Source: Chitinophaga pinensis
GTDB lineage: Bacteria > Bacteroidota > Bacteroidia > Chitinophagales > Chitinophagaceae
NCBI GenBank assembly: GCA_945865295.1
Contig: CAMBDE010000001.1
Span: forward strand, 1 to 64,000
Reading direction: 5' to 3'
DNA: 64,000 nucleotides
Shown here: positions 36,632-45,211 of the stretch, in pieces
Position numbering within the stretch: the first letter of the stretch is position 1
Layout of the letters: the number at the start of each line of letters is the position of its first letter
The notes under the pieces: generated by a model
Databases searched by the model: none
What the model was told of the DNA's origin: nothing
What the model saw: the letters and a program-made list of their open reading frames with translations, nothing else
Program-made: the position numbers and the translations under genes

Positions 36632-37261
36632 TTATTTTCTGATGATCAATTTTTCAGGTGCTCTTCTTACTTTCTTAGCCCCTGATAAATAATCATTTGC
36701 AGCATCTCTGTAACCTAAAGTCACGGCTACTGCACTGTGTAAGCCTAATGCTGTTAAACCTAATATTTCATCGACTGCGTCTGGCTTAAATCCTTCCATT
36801 GGTGTTGCATCAATCTCCTCAGCAGCAGCAGCAACCAATGCAAATCCTAAAGCAAGATAAGCTTGCTTGTCTGCCCATACTCTTGCTTGTTCAGGCGTCT
36901 TGTTTTTGAATGAACCATTAATGGCACCAGAAAAATCATTTAAAGTATCTACTGCTACACCTCTTTCCGCTGCAATTTCTTGCATGTACTCTGCTATTTC
37001 TTTCTCAGAAATAGTATTCCAAGCTGCAAAAACAATGACAGCCGACCCGTCCACCACTTGTGCTTGATTGTAAAATGCAGGAAGTAATTTTTTTCTTGTT
37101 TCTTCATCTTCTACTACAATAATAGAATAAGGCGTTAAACCAAAGCCACTAGGTGCTAAGCGAGTCGCTTCAATGATGGTATCTAATTTTTCTGCAGGAA
37201 TTTTAGTTCCGTTCATTTTCTTTACTGCGTAGCGCCATTTAAGGCTGTCTAATAAACTCAT
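36632..37261 (-). CDS. Nitroreductase family NAD(P)H-dependent oxidoreductase
   Basis: An FMN flavoprotein of the NfsB-like group, cytosolic; such enzymes reduce nitro compounds, quinones or enones. It has 209 residues. The N-terminal RYAVKKMNG and the TRLAPSGFGLTPYSIIVVED segment hold the FMN-phosphate contacts. The C-terminal ALGLHSAVAVTLGYRD and KVRR end also fit the family. The natural substrate is unknown. It is a single-gene unit. Confidence 0.92.
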   Translation of the reverse strand: MSLLDSLKWRYAVKKMNGTKIPAEKLDTIIEATRLAPSGFGLTPYSIIVVEDEETRKKLLPAFYNQAQVVDGSAVIVFAAWNTISEKEIAEYMQEIAAERGVAVDTLNDFSGAINGSFKNKTPEQARVWADKQAYLALGFALVAAAAEEIDATPMEGFKPDAVDEILGLTALGLHSAVAVTLGYRDAANDYLSGAKKVRRAPEKLIIRK

Positions 37262-37298
37262 TGTATGTTGTTTTATATTTATTTCAATGTTTGAACAT

Positions 37299-37306
37299 CA
37301 AAGTTA
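37299..37306 (-). promoter_or_regulatory. -7 box candidate for the nitroreductase gene
   Basis: Read on the minus strand this is TAACTTTG, an exact match to TAnnTTTG, 38 bases before the start codon. No TTTG -33 element stands at the usual distance, so this is only moderately convincing. Confidence 0.4.
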
Positions 37307-37376
37307 AACTAATTAAGTGATCCTGCCTAATAAACAATCGCAATATGAAATAGTTTAAAACGAGTAACTTTATCGT

Positions 37377-37724
37377 ATGCTATTTAATAAAACCTTTAAG
37401 CAGTTTCTTGCACTAGCTATGCTAGTGGTTTTTGCATTTAGCATCACGCCACAAAAATCGATTCACGATTTAGTTGCGGAACATATGGATCCAACCAGTT
37501 GTTCAGTGCATAAGGATTTGCCCATTGAGCAAATTGAAAACGCAGCACTGCATTGTAGTTTTGATTTTCAGTTAGCCACGACGCCTTTTGTGGACTACGA
37601 TTTTAGTATAGAAATTGCAATACCTATTGTAGCAAAAGCGCGTAATATAAATTATGCTGCAGCGCCTATTGAGCAATACGCTATCATCTCTGACTCTCGT
37701 GGTCCCCCATCTTTTATTTGTTAG
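37377..37724 (+). CDS. Small exported protein with His/Cys pattern, upstream of TonB receptor
   Basis: The 115-residue product has a long hydrophobic N-terminal segment (LALAMLVVFAFSI), probably a signal peptide or anchor. The short mature part contains HDLVAEHMD, SCSVHKD and ALHCSF, which gives spaced His, Cys and acidic residues, and ends with SRGPPSFIC. Small proteins of this kind, with a C-terminal RGPP, precede TonB-dependent receptors in other Bacteroidota and are often tied to metals; that link is from memory and not certain. The receptor starts 103 bases later on the same strand. A metal-binding accessory role is a hypothesis. Confidence 0.7.
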   Translation: MLFNKTFKQFLALAMLVVFAFSITPQKSIHDLVAEHMDPTSCSVHKDLPIEQIENAALHCSFDFQLATTPFVDYDFSIEIAIPIVAKARNINYAAAPIEQYAIISDSRGPPSFIC

Positions 37725-37827
37725 AAATATAATTGACTTATGAGTAAGTTGATTACGTATGAATAGGCATCCCTCTATTTACGGATAGTAGATGCAGATT
37801 GTGTTTGAATAACAAATAATAATAGTC

Positions 37828-40257
37828 ATGAAAAAATATTTATATGCTGCACTCTTAATGAGTATAGGATTGGTTTTTACAAGCTTAGCAATAGCGCAAC
37901 AATTTACATTAACAGGAAAAGTTTTTGATAAAGCCACAGGTAAAATATTACCAGGTGCAAGTGTCTATCTTCCAGAAATTAAAAAAGGCATCCTTGCAAA
38001 TAAAGAGGGTGTTTTCATAATCAATATCGAAAAAGGCTCGCATGTGTTGGAGATTAGTTATGTGGGCTATGCCACCGATGTAGAAAACATCAAACTGCAA
38101 AATAACTTAGAGCAAAATTTTTATCTAAATAGTTCGGTATTAGAAGGAGGCAATGTGATTGTCACTAGTTTTTTAAGAGCCACATCTACAAGACGCACGC
38201 CCACGCCAGTGACCATTATTAAAAAGGAAGAATTATTCCGAGGTGTGTCTAGTAATTTAATTGACGCCTTATCTAAAGTACCCGGTGTGTCGCAGATTTC
38301 AACAGGGCCAGCAATTTCAAAACCAATCATTCGTGGATTGGGTTACAACCGTGTGGTGGTGATGAACGACGGGATTAGACAAGAGGGACAACAATGGGGT
38401 GATGAGCATGGTATTGAAGTTGATGAATACAATGTTAGCCGAACAGAAGTATTGAAAGTGCCTGCATCCTTGATTTACGGGTCGGATGCCTTAGCGGGTG
38501 TCATCAATATTATTTCCAATGTCCCAGTGAGTGAAGGGGTGCTTAAAGGAAATGTATTTTCCAATTATCAAACCAATAATCGAATGATGGGGAATCATTT
38601 TGACATTGCAGGTAATAAAAATGGATTTATTTGGGGGGTTAATTATAGTGCAAAAAACGTAGGCGATTATAAAAATAAATATGACGGATCTGTTTTTAAT
38701 TCAAGATTTTTAGAACGCAATGGTGGTGGCTATATTGGTATTGAAAAAGACTGGGGGTATTTACAATTGTCTTTCAGTAATTTTTACCAACACCTAGGTA
38801 TTATAGAAGGTGATCGCGCTGCAAATGGTCGGTTTATGATGCTGAAGGATTTGGGTGGTATTGCAGAGGAAGTGATTGTAGATGCTGCAGAGGAAAAAAG
38901 ATTTACACCTCGTGTGCCAATGCAAAAAATCCAACACACTAAATACACTTTAGATAATAATGTTAAAATTGGCAATGACCGATTGAAAGCCACATTTGGA
39001 TTACAAAGAAACCAAAGAATGGAATTTGGCAATGCATTAGACTTAGATGAAAAAGAATTGTTTTTTGATTTAAATACATTCAATTACTCGGTACAATATT
39101 TACAAGCAGAAAAAAATAATTGGAAAAATACATTTGGTGTAAATGGTATGCGTCAAACCAATACCAATAGAGGTGAGGAAGCCTTGGTGCCAGATTATAC
39201 TAGTTTTGATATTGGTGCATTTTACTATACTCAAAAAAGAACAGACAAAACAAGTTGGAGTGGAGGGTTACGCTATGACCAAAAGTATATGAACTATATT
39301 GATCCTGCACAATTTGTATGTCCTCCAGGCTTAGCATGTATTGCGTTGTATGACCCTAAAGAGAGTAATAAACAATTCAATAATTTTTCGGGAGCAATAG
39401 GTGTAGCGCATGATTTGAGTGATCAGCTCACTTTGAAATTTAATATCGCACGAGGATTCCGCGCACCGAATATGGCGGAGTTGGCTTCTTATGGCGCGCA
39501 CGAAGGCACTAATAGATTCGAGTATGGTAATGAATTATTAAAATCTGAAAAGAGCTTACAATTTGATGCTGCAGTAGAATGGAGCAATGAACATATCAGT
39601 GTTGCAGGGAATGTATTTTATAATACGGTGAGCGATTATATCTTTTATCAAAAATTATCTGCAGTTGGTGGAGGAGATTCAATCATCATGGACTATGCAC
39701 ATAGTTTAGATGGAGATAAATTGTATGCTTTTGCATTTAGACAAAAAGATGCACACTTGTATGGTGCAGAATTCAATATCGATATTCATCCACACCCATT
39801 AGATTGGTTGCATGTAGAGAATAGTGTGAGTTTGATTCGTGGACAATTTAAAGAAGCATTAGATGACTCCAAAAATTTACCAGGTATTCCAAGTGCAAGA
39901 TGGTTGTCTGAAATTAGGATCGAACTATTCAAAAAATCAAAAGCGATCAAGAATAGTTTTATCAATGTACAATTAGACAATGTGTTTGCACAAAACAATC
40001 CTTTTACTGGATACAATACAGAAACACAAACACCAGCTTACACTTTATTGAATATTGGCTATAGCACGCAGATACAACATCGCAATAAAACATTATTCAG
40101 TCTGTCATTGGTGGGACAAAATATTACGGATGTGGCGTATCAACATCACTTGAATCGTCTAAAGTATGGTCCAGTGAATGAGGCCACCGGCCGCATGGGT
40201 GTATTTAATATGGGCCGCAATTTTAGTTTCAAAGTGAATATTCCGATTGGGAATTAA
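37828..40257 (+). CDS. TonB-dependent outer-membrane receptor
   Basis: An energy-dependent importer of the outer membrane. It has 809 residues. The signal peptide ends near residue 23 (LAIAQQ). A carboxypeptidase-like regulatory domain follows (about 25-110, LTGKVFDKATGKILPGASVYLPE). The plug domain at about 120-230 contains PVTIIKKEEL, IIRGLGYNRVVVMNDGIRQE and GSDALAGVINII. A 22-strand barrel then ends in FKVNIPIGN. The plug resembles that of metal-uptake receptors such as ZnuD, which fits the small His/Cys protein upstream. It is not a SusC-type receptor, and no SusD partner is present. The true substrate is unknown. Confidence 0.94.
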   Translation: MKKYLYAALLMSIGLVFTSLAIAQQFTLTGKVFDKATGKILPGASVYLPEIKKGILANKEGVFIINIEKGSHVLEISYVGYATDVENIKLQNNLEQNFYLNSSVLEGGNVIVTSFLRATSTRRTPTPVTIIKKEELFRGVSSNLIDALSKVPGVSQISTGPAISKPIIRGLGYNRVVVMNDGIRQEGQQWGDEHGIEVDEYNVSRTEVLKVPASLIYGSDALAGVINIISNVPVSEGVLKGNVFSNYQTNNRMMGNHFDIAGNKNGFIWGVNYSAKNVGDYKNKYDGSVFNSRFLERNGGGYIGIEKDWGYLQLSFSNFYQHLGIIEGDRAANGRFMMLKDLGGIAEEVIVDAAEEKRFTPRVPMQKIQHTKYTLDNNVKIGNDRLKATFGLQRNQRMEFGNALDLDEKELFFDLNTFNYSVQYLQAEKNNWKNTFGVNGMRQTNTNRGEEALVPDYTSFDIGAFYYTQKRTDKTSWSGGLRYDQKYMNYIDPAQFVCPPGLACIALYDPKESNKQFNNFSGAIGVAHDLSDQLTLKFNIARGFRAPNMAELASYGAHEGTNRFEYGNELLKSEKSLQFDAAVEWSNEHISVAGNVFYNTVSDYIFYQKLSAVGGGDSIIMDYAHSLDGDKLYAFAFRQKDAHLYGAEFNIDIHPHPLDWLHVENSVSLIRGQFKEALDDSKNLPGIPSARWLSEIRIELFKKSKAIKNSFINVQLDNVFAQNNPFTGYNTETQTPAYTLLNIGYSTQIQHRNKTLFSLSLVGQNITDVAYQHHLNRLKYGPVNEATGRMGVFNMGRNFSFKVNIPIGN

Positions 40258-40271
40258 TATTAATTGTGAAA

Positions 40272-40307
40272 TAACTCAATGGGTTGATTTTTTTACCCAT
40301 TGAGTTA
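40272..40307. terminator. Hairpin between convergent TonB receptor and small membrane gene
   Basis: TAACTCAATGGGT (40272-40284) pairs perfectly with ACCCATTGAGTTA (40295-40307) across a T-rich loop. No long T run follows on either strand, so it may act as a modest bidirectional terminator or 3' stabiliser. It lies 14 bases from each gene end. Confidence 0.6.
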
Positions 40308-40320
40308 CTTCATTATACAA

Positions 40321-40584
40321 TTAAATCAGTTGCATAGTAAGATAGATAAAACCCAAATTCGCAATAGTTCTAAAGTAAAGCCAATTTTTAGTAGACTTTT
40401 CTATAGTTTCTTTGTCTTTTATTATTTTATAAATTAAATATATAATGAGACTTAGATTTATCGCCCATGCAATTGCTAATATGATAACAAGTGTTTGATT
40501 TAGATATAAGCGTTTACTAATTGAGTAAAAGATATATAATAGAAGCGTATTAAAACTTGTTAAATCATTTAAAGATTCTTTCAT
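40321..40584 (-). CDS. Small membrane protein, function unknown
   Basis: An 87-residue product that I do not recognise. It has two clear hydrophobic stretches (about 32-53, LVIILAIAWAINLSLIIYLIY, and 70-86, TIANLGFIYLTMQL) and a shorter one near 14-20. A charged loop KIIKDKETIEKSTKN lies between. It is on the same strand as the toxin-antitoxin pair, 72 bases downstream of it, and might be carried with it. Whether it is a real gene is less certain than for its neighbours. Confidence 0.5.
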   Translation of the reverse strand: MKESLNDLTSFNTLLLYIFYSISKRLYLNQTLVIILAIAWAINLSLIIYLIYKIIKDKETIEKSTKNWLYFRTIANLGFIYLTMQLI

Positions 40585-40656
40585 AAATTTTCTTTCTTAT
40601 ACAATTTAATCCAGGACTTTCATAAAAAGATCGAACTTAGAATAGACTCTAAGCAT

Positions 40657-41112
40657 TTATTTTTCATTAGCAATTTCTAGTGCTTTAATAATCAAAGCAT
40701 CACTAATTCTAAAATTAGTAGTTTGTATTTTTTCTAAATAATATTTTACTGAATGAATGAAACCGAGTCTCTTTGCAGTTATTAAAATACCAACACTGCC
40801 AGTAAATCTTAAACTTAATGTAGTTGCAATTTTTCGTGCCTTTAAATCGTCAATTATTAAGAATCCATCATTTTCTAATGCATTCATGATAATACTAGAT
40901 TCTCCTGGCCCTAAATTAAAGTTCTTTAAAAAGGATTGCTCAAAATTATAAGCTGGCTCAATGATTATCCAAGAAGGTAAAGTTTCATTCCACTCTGCAT
41001 TAATAAAGTTTGTAATAAAAACATTACCATAAATCTTATTTAAAAGGTCTATGGCTTCGATTTTATTTAGAATGATAAGTGTGCTTGTATCAACGTATAC
41101 TTTCTCTTGCAT
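40657..41112 (-). CDS. DUF3368 / PIN-like toxin candidate
   Basis: The 151-residue product matches the DUF3368 family, which has a PIN-type nuclease fold. PIN toxins cleave RNA and are usually paired with a small antitoxin. Visible acidic sites are VDTSTLIILNK (Asp8), GPGESSIIMNAL and FLIIDDLKAR, which fit the metal-binding acid positions. The C-terminal GSVGILITAKRLG is typical. It overlaps the upstream UPF0175 gene by 23 bases. Toxicity is inferred from family and arrangement. Confidence 0.8.
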   Translation of the reverse strand: MQEKVYVDTSTLIILNKIEAIDLLNKIYGNVFITNFINAEWNETLPSWIIIEPAYNFEQSFLKNFNLGPGESSIIMNALENDGFLIIDDLKARKIATTLSLRFTGSVGILITAKRLGFIHSVKYYLEKIQTTNFRISDALIIKALEIANEK

Positions 41113-41332
41113 TGCTTACATCTGATTCTAAATCAGATGCAGGATGATTGATAACAGACACATTGTAATTTTTTAGTAAATCCATAAATTCTGAGATAGT
41201 GTAACCGGCACTTCTTGCAGCTTGACTCATAGTAAGTCTCCCAGCTTCAAAAAGCTTGGCAGCTAAAAAAGTTTTTAATTCTTGATTATCTGCTTTTAGC
41301 TCGTCAGGTAATTCCAATTCTATGGTTTTCAT
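41090..41332 (-). CDS. UPF0175 antitoxin candidate
   Basis: The 80-residue product starts with MKTIELELPDEL, then has LKTFLAAKLFEAGRLTMSQAARSAGYTISEFMDLL, the helix-turn-helix region of UPF0175 proteins. These occur next to DUF3368 genes as predicted antitoxins that bind their own promoter. The last residues are encoded in the stretch that also begins the toxin gene, a common coupled layout. It is the first gene of the pair. Confidence 0.82.
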   Translation of the reverse strand: MKTIELELPDELKADNQELKTFLAAKLFEAGRLTMSQAARSAGYTISEFMDLLKNYNVSVINHPASDLESDVSNARESIR

Positions 41333-41504
41333 TTTACTAAATTAATACTTATATCTTTTAAACAATCAATTTGTTTCCTGCATTTGATCGGGTGATAAAT
41401 ATGCCTGAAATTCAATTTTATTATAATGCACATTTAAAGTATTTCTACTTTAAATTTTTACTAACTTGTACCTACTTATTAGACTATTTTCTAAAACATC
41501 CACT

Positions 41505-42827
41505 ATGAAAAAAACATCCTTAATTCTTTTATCCATTCTCATTGCCATGACAAGTATTGCGCAGCAAGTGAAAACGCCTGCAGCTGCTGTATCCAAAGGT
41601 TTAACTAAAGAGGAACAGCAAGTGATGGCTTGGATTGATGCGCATATGCCCCAGGCAATTGAGATGCTTAAGGAGTCGGTGAATATCAATAGTGGGACTT
41701 TAAATATAGAGGGTGTAAAAAAAGTAGGTGCCTTGTTTGCGAAGGAATTTGAAAAAGCAGGATTTGCGACTGAGTGGGTTGCGATGCCGGACTCTATCAA
41801 ACGTGCGGGGCATTTAGTGGCGAGTCGTAAGTCAGGTAAAAGAAAACGCCTCTTCCTCATCGGACATTTAGATACGGTCTTTGAACCAGACATGCCAGCC
41901 AATCCGTTTACCATGTTGAACGATTCTACTGCAACGGGTCAAGGGGTGAACGATATGAAAGGTGGCGACGTGGTGGTGATTATGGCATTGCAAGCATTGG
42001 AGCAAGCGGGCTTATTAAAAAACACCGACATCACTGCTTATTTTACAGGTGACGAGGAGCATGCGGGTTATCCAAGAGAAGTGACAAGAGGCGATTTTAT
42101 CAATCGAGCCAAGCAGGCAGATATTGCTTTGGCATTTGAAGGGGCGAATGGATTGAACTCCGTGGCCACCGGAAGAAGGGGCGCGAGTGGATGGAAACTA
42201 GATGTGATCGGAAAAACAGGACATAGTTCGGGGGTATTCACGCCAGGCGCGGGTTATGGCGCTATTTATGAAGCTGCAAGAATCTTGAATCAGTTTAGAG
42301 AAACCCTTAGTAAAGAAAAATACTTGACTTTTAATCCCGGCATTATCATAGGTGGATCAGACATAGAATACAATGACGCCACTTCAAAAGGCGCGGCCAT
42401 TGCCAAAACCAATATTATTTCACCGGCGGTGACGGTGACTGGGGACTTAAGGTTCTTGACCGAAGACCAAAAAGACCGCGCCAGGGTCAAAATGAAGGAA
42501 ATTGTAGCGCAAAACCTAGCTCAAACCAGTGCCAAAATCAGTTTTGTGGACGGGATACCAAGTATGGCGCCGACCGAGGGCAATAACCAAGTTTTAAGTG
42601 TAATCAATTCAATATCAATGGATATGGGTGTTGGCGCCACTGTGGCGGGCGACCCAGGATCCCGCGGCGCAGGGGATATTTCCTATGTAGCGGCTTATGT
42701 GGATTGTATTGATGGATTGGGGGCATCGGGACGCGGCGCGCACGCGCCGGGCGAAACCATCCACTTAAATCAACTCCCATTTTTGATTAAAAGAGCGGCG
42801 TTGACGATTTATAGATTGAGTAGATAG
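41505..42827 (+). CDS. Secreted M20 family metallopeptidase
   Basis: M20 peptidases use two zinc ions to cleave small peptides or acyl-amino acids. The start is ATG 41505 (MKKTSLILLSILIAMTSIA, a signal peptide); the frame stays open upstream only to a TTG. It has 440 residues. Metal and catalytic residues are visible: His in LIGHLDTVF, Asp in GVNDMKGGD and the Glu pair in GDEEHAGYP. The dimerisation domain and a final PGETIHL follow. It is closest in pattern to glutamate carboxypeptidase-like members. Its GC content is higher than that of the polysaccharide genes that follow. Confidence 0.93.
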   Translation: MKKTSLILLSILIAMTSIAQQVKTPAAAVSKGLTKEEQQVMAWIDAHMPQAIEMLKESVNINSGTLNIEGVKKVGALFAKEFEKAGFATEWVAMPDSIKRAGHLVASRKSGKRKRLFLIGHLDTVFEPDMPANPFTMLNDSTATGQGVNDMKGGDVVVIMALQALEQAGLLKNTDITAYFTGDEEHAGYPREVTRGDFINRAKQADIALAFEGANGLNSVATGRRGASGWKLDVIGKTGHSSGVFTPGAGYGAIYEAARILNQFRETLSKEKYLTFNPGIIIGGSDIEYNDATSKGAAIAKTNIISPAVTVTGDLRFLTEDQKDRARVKMKEIVAQNLAQTSAKISFVDGIPSMAPTEGNNQVLSVINSISMDMGVGATVAGDPGSRGAGDISYVAAYVDCIDGLGASGRGAHAPGETIHLNQLPFLIKRAALTIYRLSR

Positions 42828-42861
42828 AATAAGTTGAAGGAGGGATTCAAAATAGAAGGTC

Positions 42862-42903
42862 AAAAATGCGCTACAATTGTGAGCAAGCATTGTGCCATTT
42901 TTT
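42862..42903 (+). terminator. Terminator after the M20 peptidase gene
   Basis: AAAAATG, GC and ACAAT (42862-42877, with two single-base bulges) pair with ATTGT, GC and CATTTTT (42889-42902), followed by more T. The A and T flanks make it usable on both strands between two convergent genes. Confidence 0.7.
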
Positions 42904-42987
42904 ATTTATACTAATTAAATTAGTTGAACCATTAACTGAATTATTTATGAAAAGTATGTTCAATTAATTTAAATCAAACTTAATTTT

Positions 42988-44013
42988 TTAATGCGTCGCT
43001 AAGTATTTTATTTCACTAAAACTTAGGGCTCTACTGTAAACTCTTACTTCATCAATTGCTCCTTTAAAAAACGAGGGATCATTTGGTGCAGAGCATTTTC
43101 CAATTTTTAATGGGCCGCCTTCTTTAGTATTCACTTTTAAAGTTAAATCATATTCTGCAAGTCTGCTTATTAGTAGGACTGCATCCTGATAAATTTTTAT
43201 ATTGTTTACTTTTGGATTATCAGTATCTATTAAGTAAACATAATGATGCCAGCTATTATCATTTATTTTAAAAGGTGTTTGGTAGGTAATGGCACTTGCT
43301 CCAATATTTGAAGTTGGACCTATTGCATCAAAATTAAAATAACCATCAAATCTGTGACCATCAGTAGCAGGGCCCCAAGATACAGCAGCCATAGGGCTTT
43401 TATAATTATTTGATAAATCTAATCTTGCCCAAAAAGCTAAAGTACGTTTTGAAGTACCTAATACACCTTGATAATTTGTTTGAATATAGTCAGATTTTCC
43501 ATTAAATAAATAGGCTGAATTTAGTTCATTAAATCGATCGGTTGTTAGAGTTGCTCCAATAATTGTTGAAGTATATTTTGAACTAGTAAAATTATTTGCA
43601 TTATTATTAAATGGGTAATAAACTTCAAGCGATGAAGATAATGTACCAGGAGAATTTGTCATTTCAAAAAATAATAAATTGATTGCTTCTAATACTAAAT
43701 TGTATTGCTCAATCAATGAATCTAGTTTTTTAGTAATAAATGCAACATCTGCATCTGGAGCATTAAGTTCACTCATTAAACCATTAACTTGAAGTTGAAT
43801 GATATTAAGTTGGTTATTTAAAGAATCAATTTTATTTGAAATTTTAGATATGGCTCCAATATTTAAAGCAATTGCCTTAGATAAAGAATCTGTTTTTTTA
43901 ATAAAAAAAAGAATCTCATCATTTGTTTTCTTTTTGTCTACAGTTGCACTTACTTGTTTCTCACAAGAACTTAATAGTATTAAAACAATTAAAGAAAGTA
44001 GAATGGATTTCAT
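42988..44013 (-). CDS. LamG domain lipoprotein
   Basis: A surface or periplasmic lipoprotein with a carbohydrate- or protein-binding fold. I start at 44013 (MKSILLSLIVLILLSSC); an in-frame ATG at 44040 would add 9 residues before the signal. The lipobox is LLSSC with Cys17. Residues 35-110 are heptad-rich (SKAIALNIGAISKISNKIDSL), probably a coiled coil. The C-terminal 200 residues form a concanavalin-A/LamG domain, with LFNGKSDYIQ, TLAFWARL, WHHYVYLID and the end GAIDEVRVYSRALSFSEI. The ligand is unknown. It is divergent from the polysaccharide locus and could belong to it functionally. Confidence 0.88.
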   Translation of the reverse strand: MKSILLSLIVLILLSSCEKQVSATVDKKKTNDEILFFIKKTDSLSKAIALNIGAISKISNKIDSLNNQLNIIQLQVNGLMSELNAPDADVAFITKKLDSLIEQYNLVLEAINLLFFEMTNSPGTLSSSLEVYYPFNNNANNFTSSKYTSTIIGATLTTDRFNELNSAYLFNGKSDYIQTNYQGVLGTSKRTLAFWARLDLSNNYKSPMAAVSWGPATDGHRFDGYFNFDAIGPTSNIGASAITYQTPFKINDNSWHHYVYLIDTDNPKVNNIKIYQDAVLLISRLAEYDLTLKVNTKEGGPLKIGKCSAPNDPSFFKGAIDEVRVYSRALSFSEIKYLATH

Positions 44014-44040
44014 ATTAGTAAAAGTAGATAAAATTTGCAA

Positions 44041-44352
44041 AAAAAGTAACAGCTTATATTAGTGATTTGACATTATATAAAATATTGATTATCAATAATA
44101 TATGATAAATTGAATTATAACTTAAGAACATAGTTTATTTCAATTGTTTTTTAGAAAATGGGTGAAGAACGACTAACAAAACAAAGTTAAAATCTTGAAA
44201 AAAATCTAAACGTAAATAAACCCTATAAGGGTATTTTAATATGAAAAATCTATTTCATATGAGTAGTTTATATATGAAAAAAAATTAGTATAATCTATGT
44301 CATCTGTCTATCTTTACAAGGTATTAAATGATTAAGATGAAACTGTGTTTAT
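44041..44352. other. AT-rich non-coding region before the polysaccharide locus
   Basis: About 340 bases separate the LamG gene from the first polysaccharide gene; no credible reading frame is present. Two inverted repeats stand out: ACCCT-ATA-AGGGT at 44220-44232 and ATATGAAA/TTTCATAT at 44239-44260, with a further TATATGAAAA copy near 44271. TATCTTTA at 44309-44316 matches seven of eight positions of the -7 consensus and is the best promoter candidate for the locus, though no -33 box is seen. Confidence 0.45.
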
Positions 44353-45198
44353 ATGAATTCAAATAAAAATTTAGTAGTTGTAACTTGGAATGGCGGGGAT
44401 GAAATACCTTATTCTCATGTGCATTTTGATGTAAATAAAAATTTCGACCTTTTATTGTTTAATAATTCAGGTAAATCAGGTGATATTGAAAAATATAATG
44501 TACCATATGAACATTATATAACCGAGAAAACAGAGAATAAGGGTGAGATTTTTCATCATTTAACCAAATATTTATCGAGTCAACAATTGGAATACAACTA
44601 TGTTGGAGTGATTGACGATGATATCATCTTTAAAGTTTCTGACTTTAATTATATGTTACACATTGCAGAAATACATCAATTGGATGTTTTCCAGCCTTCA
44701 ATTTCTAAGGATAGCTTTTTTAGCCATAGAAAGTTTGTAAATAGATCTGATTTATTAGTCTCTATGATAGATTGGGTGGAAATTATGGCACCATTCTATA
44801 GACAAAATTTATTGTTGGCATGTGAACCCTATTTTTTGAAAACCATTTCTGGACAAGGAGTAGACTGCTATTTGATGCCAGTGCTTCAAATAATTCATAA
44901 TCAAACAGCAACAGGTATTATTCATGCTATTCAAATAAAGCATGCTAGACCAATTAGGAGTCATCAAAGAATTTATGGAAATGGTTTGAATAATGAACAA
45001 GAGATAGAAATAATTAGACAAGCTTCAATTTCATTAATTAATTTAAACGAAAATAAAAATCTGTTTAATAAAGATTTTAGAAGATTAATTTTAAAAGAAG
45101 GGAATGCAACTTTAATTGAAATAGAAATCAATTATAAAAAAGTTCGCAATTCAATTAAAAACTTAATTACCTTAATTAAGGAATTATCTCATTACTAG
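44353..45198 (+). CDS. DUF707-like putative glycosyltransferase
   Basis: The 281-residue product has an acidic DDD motif in YVGVIDDDIIFKV near residue 80, then LDVFQPSISKDSFFSH, VEIMAPFYRQ near 140 and SGQGVDCYL near 170. This order resembles DUF707 proteins, which are thought to be glycosyltransferase-like with a GT-A fold. No membrane helix is seen, so it is cytosolic. It is the first gene of the polysaccharide locus. The donor and acceptor sugars cannot be told. Confidence 0.72.
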   Translation: MNSNKNLVVVTWNGGDEIPYSHVHFDVNKNFDLLLFNNSGKSGDIEKYNVPYEHYITEKTENKGEIFHHLTKYLSSQQLEYNYVGVIDDDIIFKVSDFNYMLHIAEIHQLDVFQPSISKDSFFSHRKFVNRSDLLVSMIDWVEIMAPFYRQNLLLACEPYFLKTISGQGVDCYLMPVLQIIHNQTATGIIHAIQIKHARPIRSHQRIYGNGLNNEQEIEIIRQASISLINLNENKNLFNKDFRRLILKEGNATLIEIEINYKKVRNSIKNLITLIKELSHY

Positions 45199-45211
45199 AA
45201 AAAAGAATTAA

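Noticed and set aside
44041-44352. Possible small RNA or tRNA in the long gap before the polysaccharide locus
   Set aside because: No cloverleaf, GC-rich stem or terminator is present; only short inverted repeats are seen.
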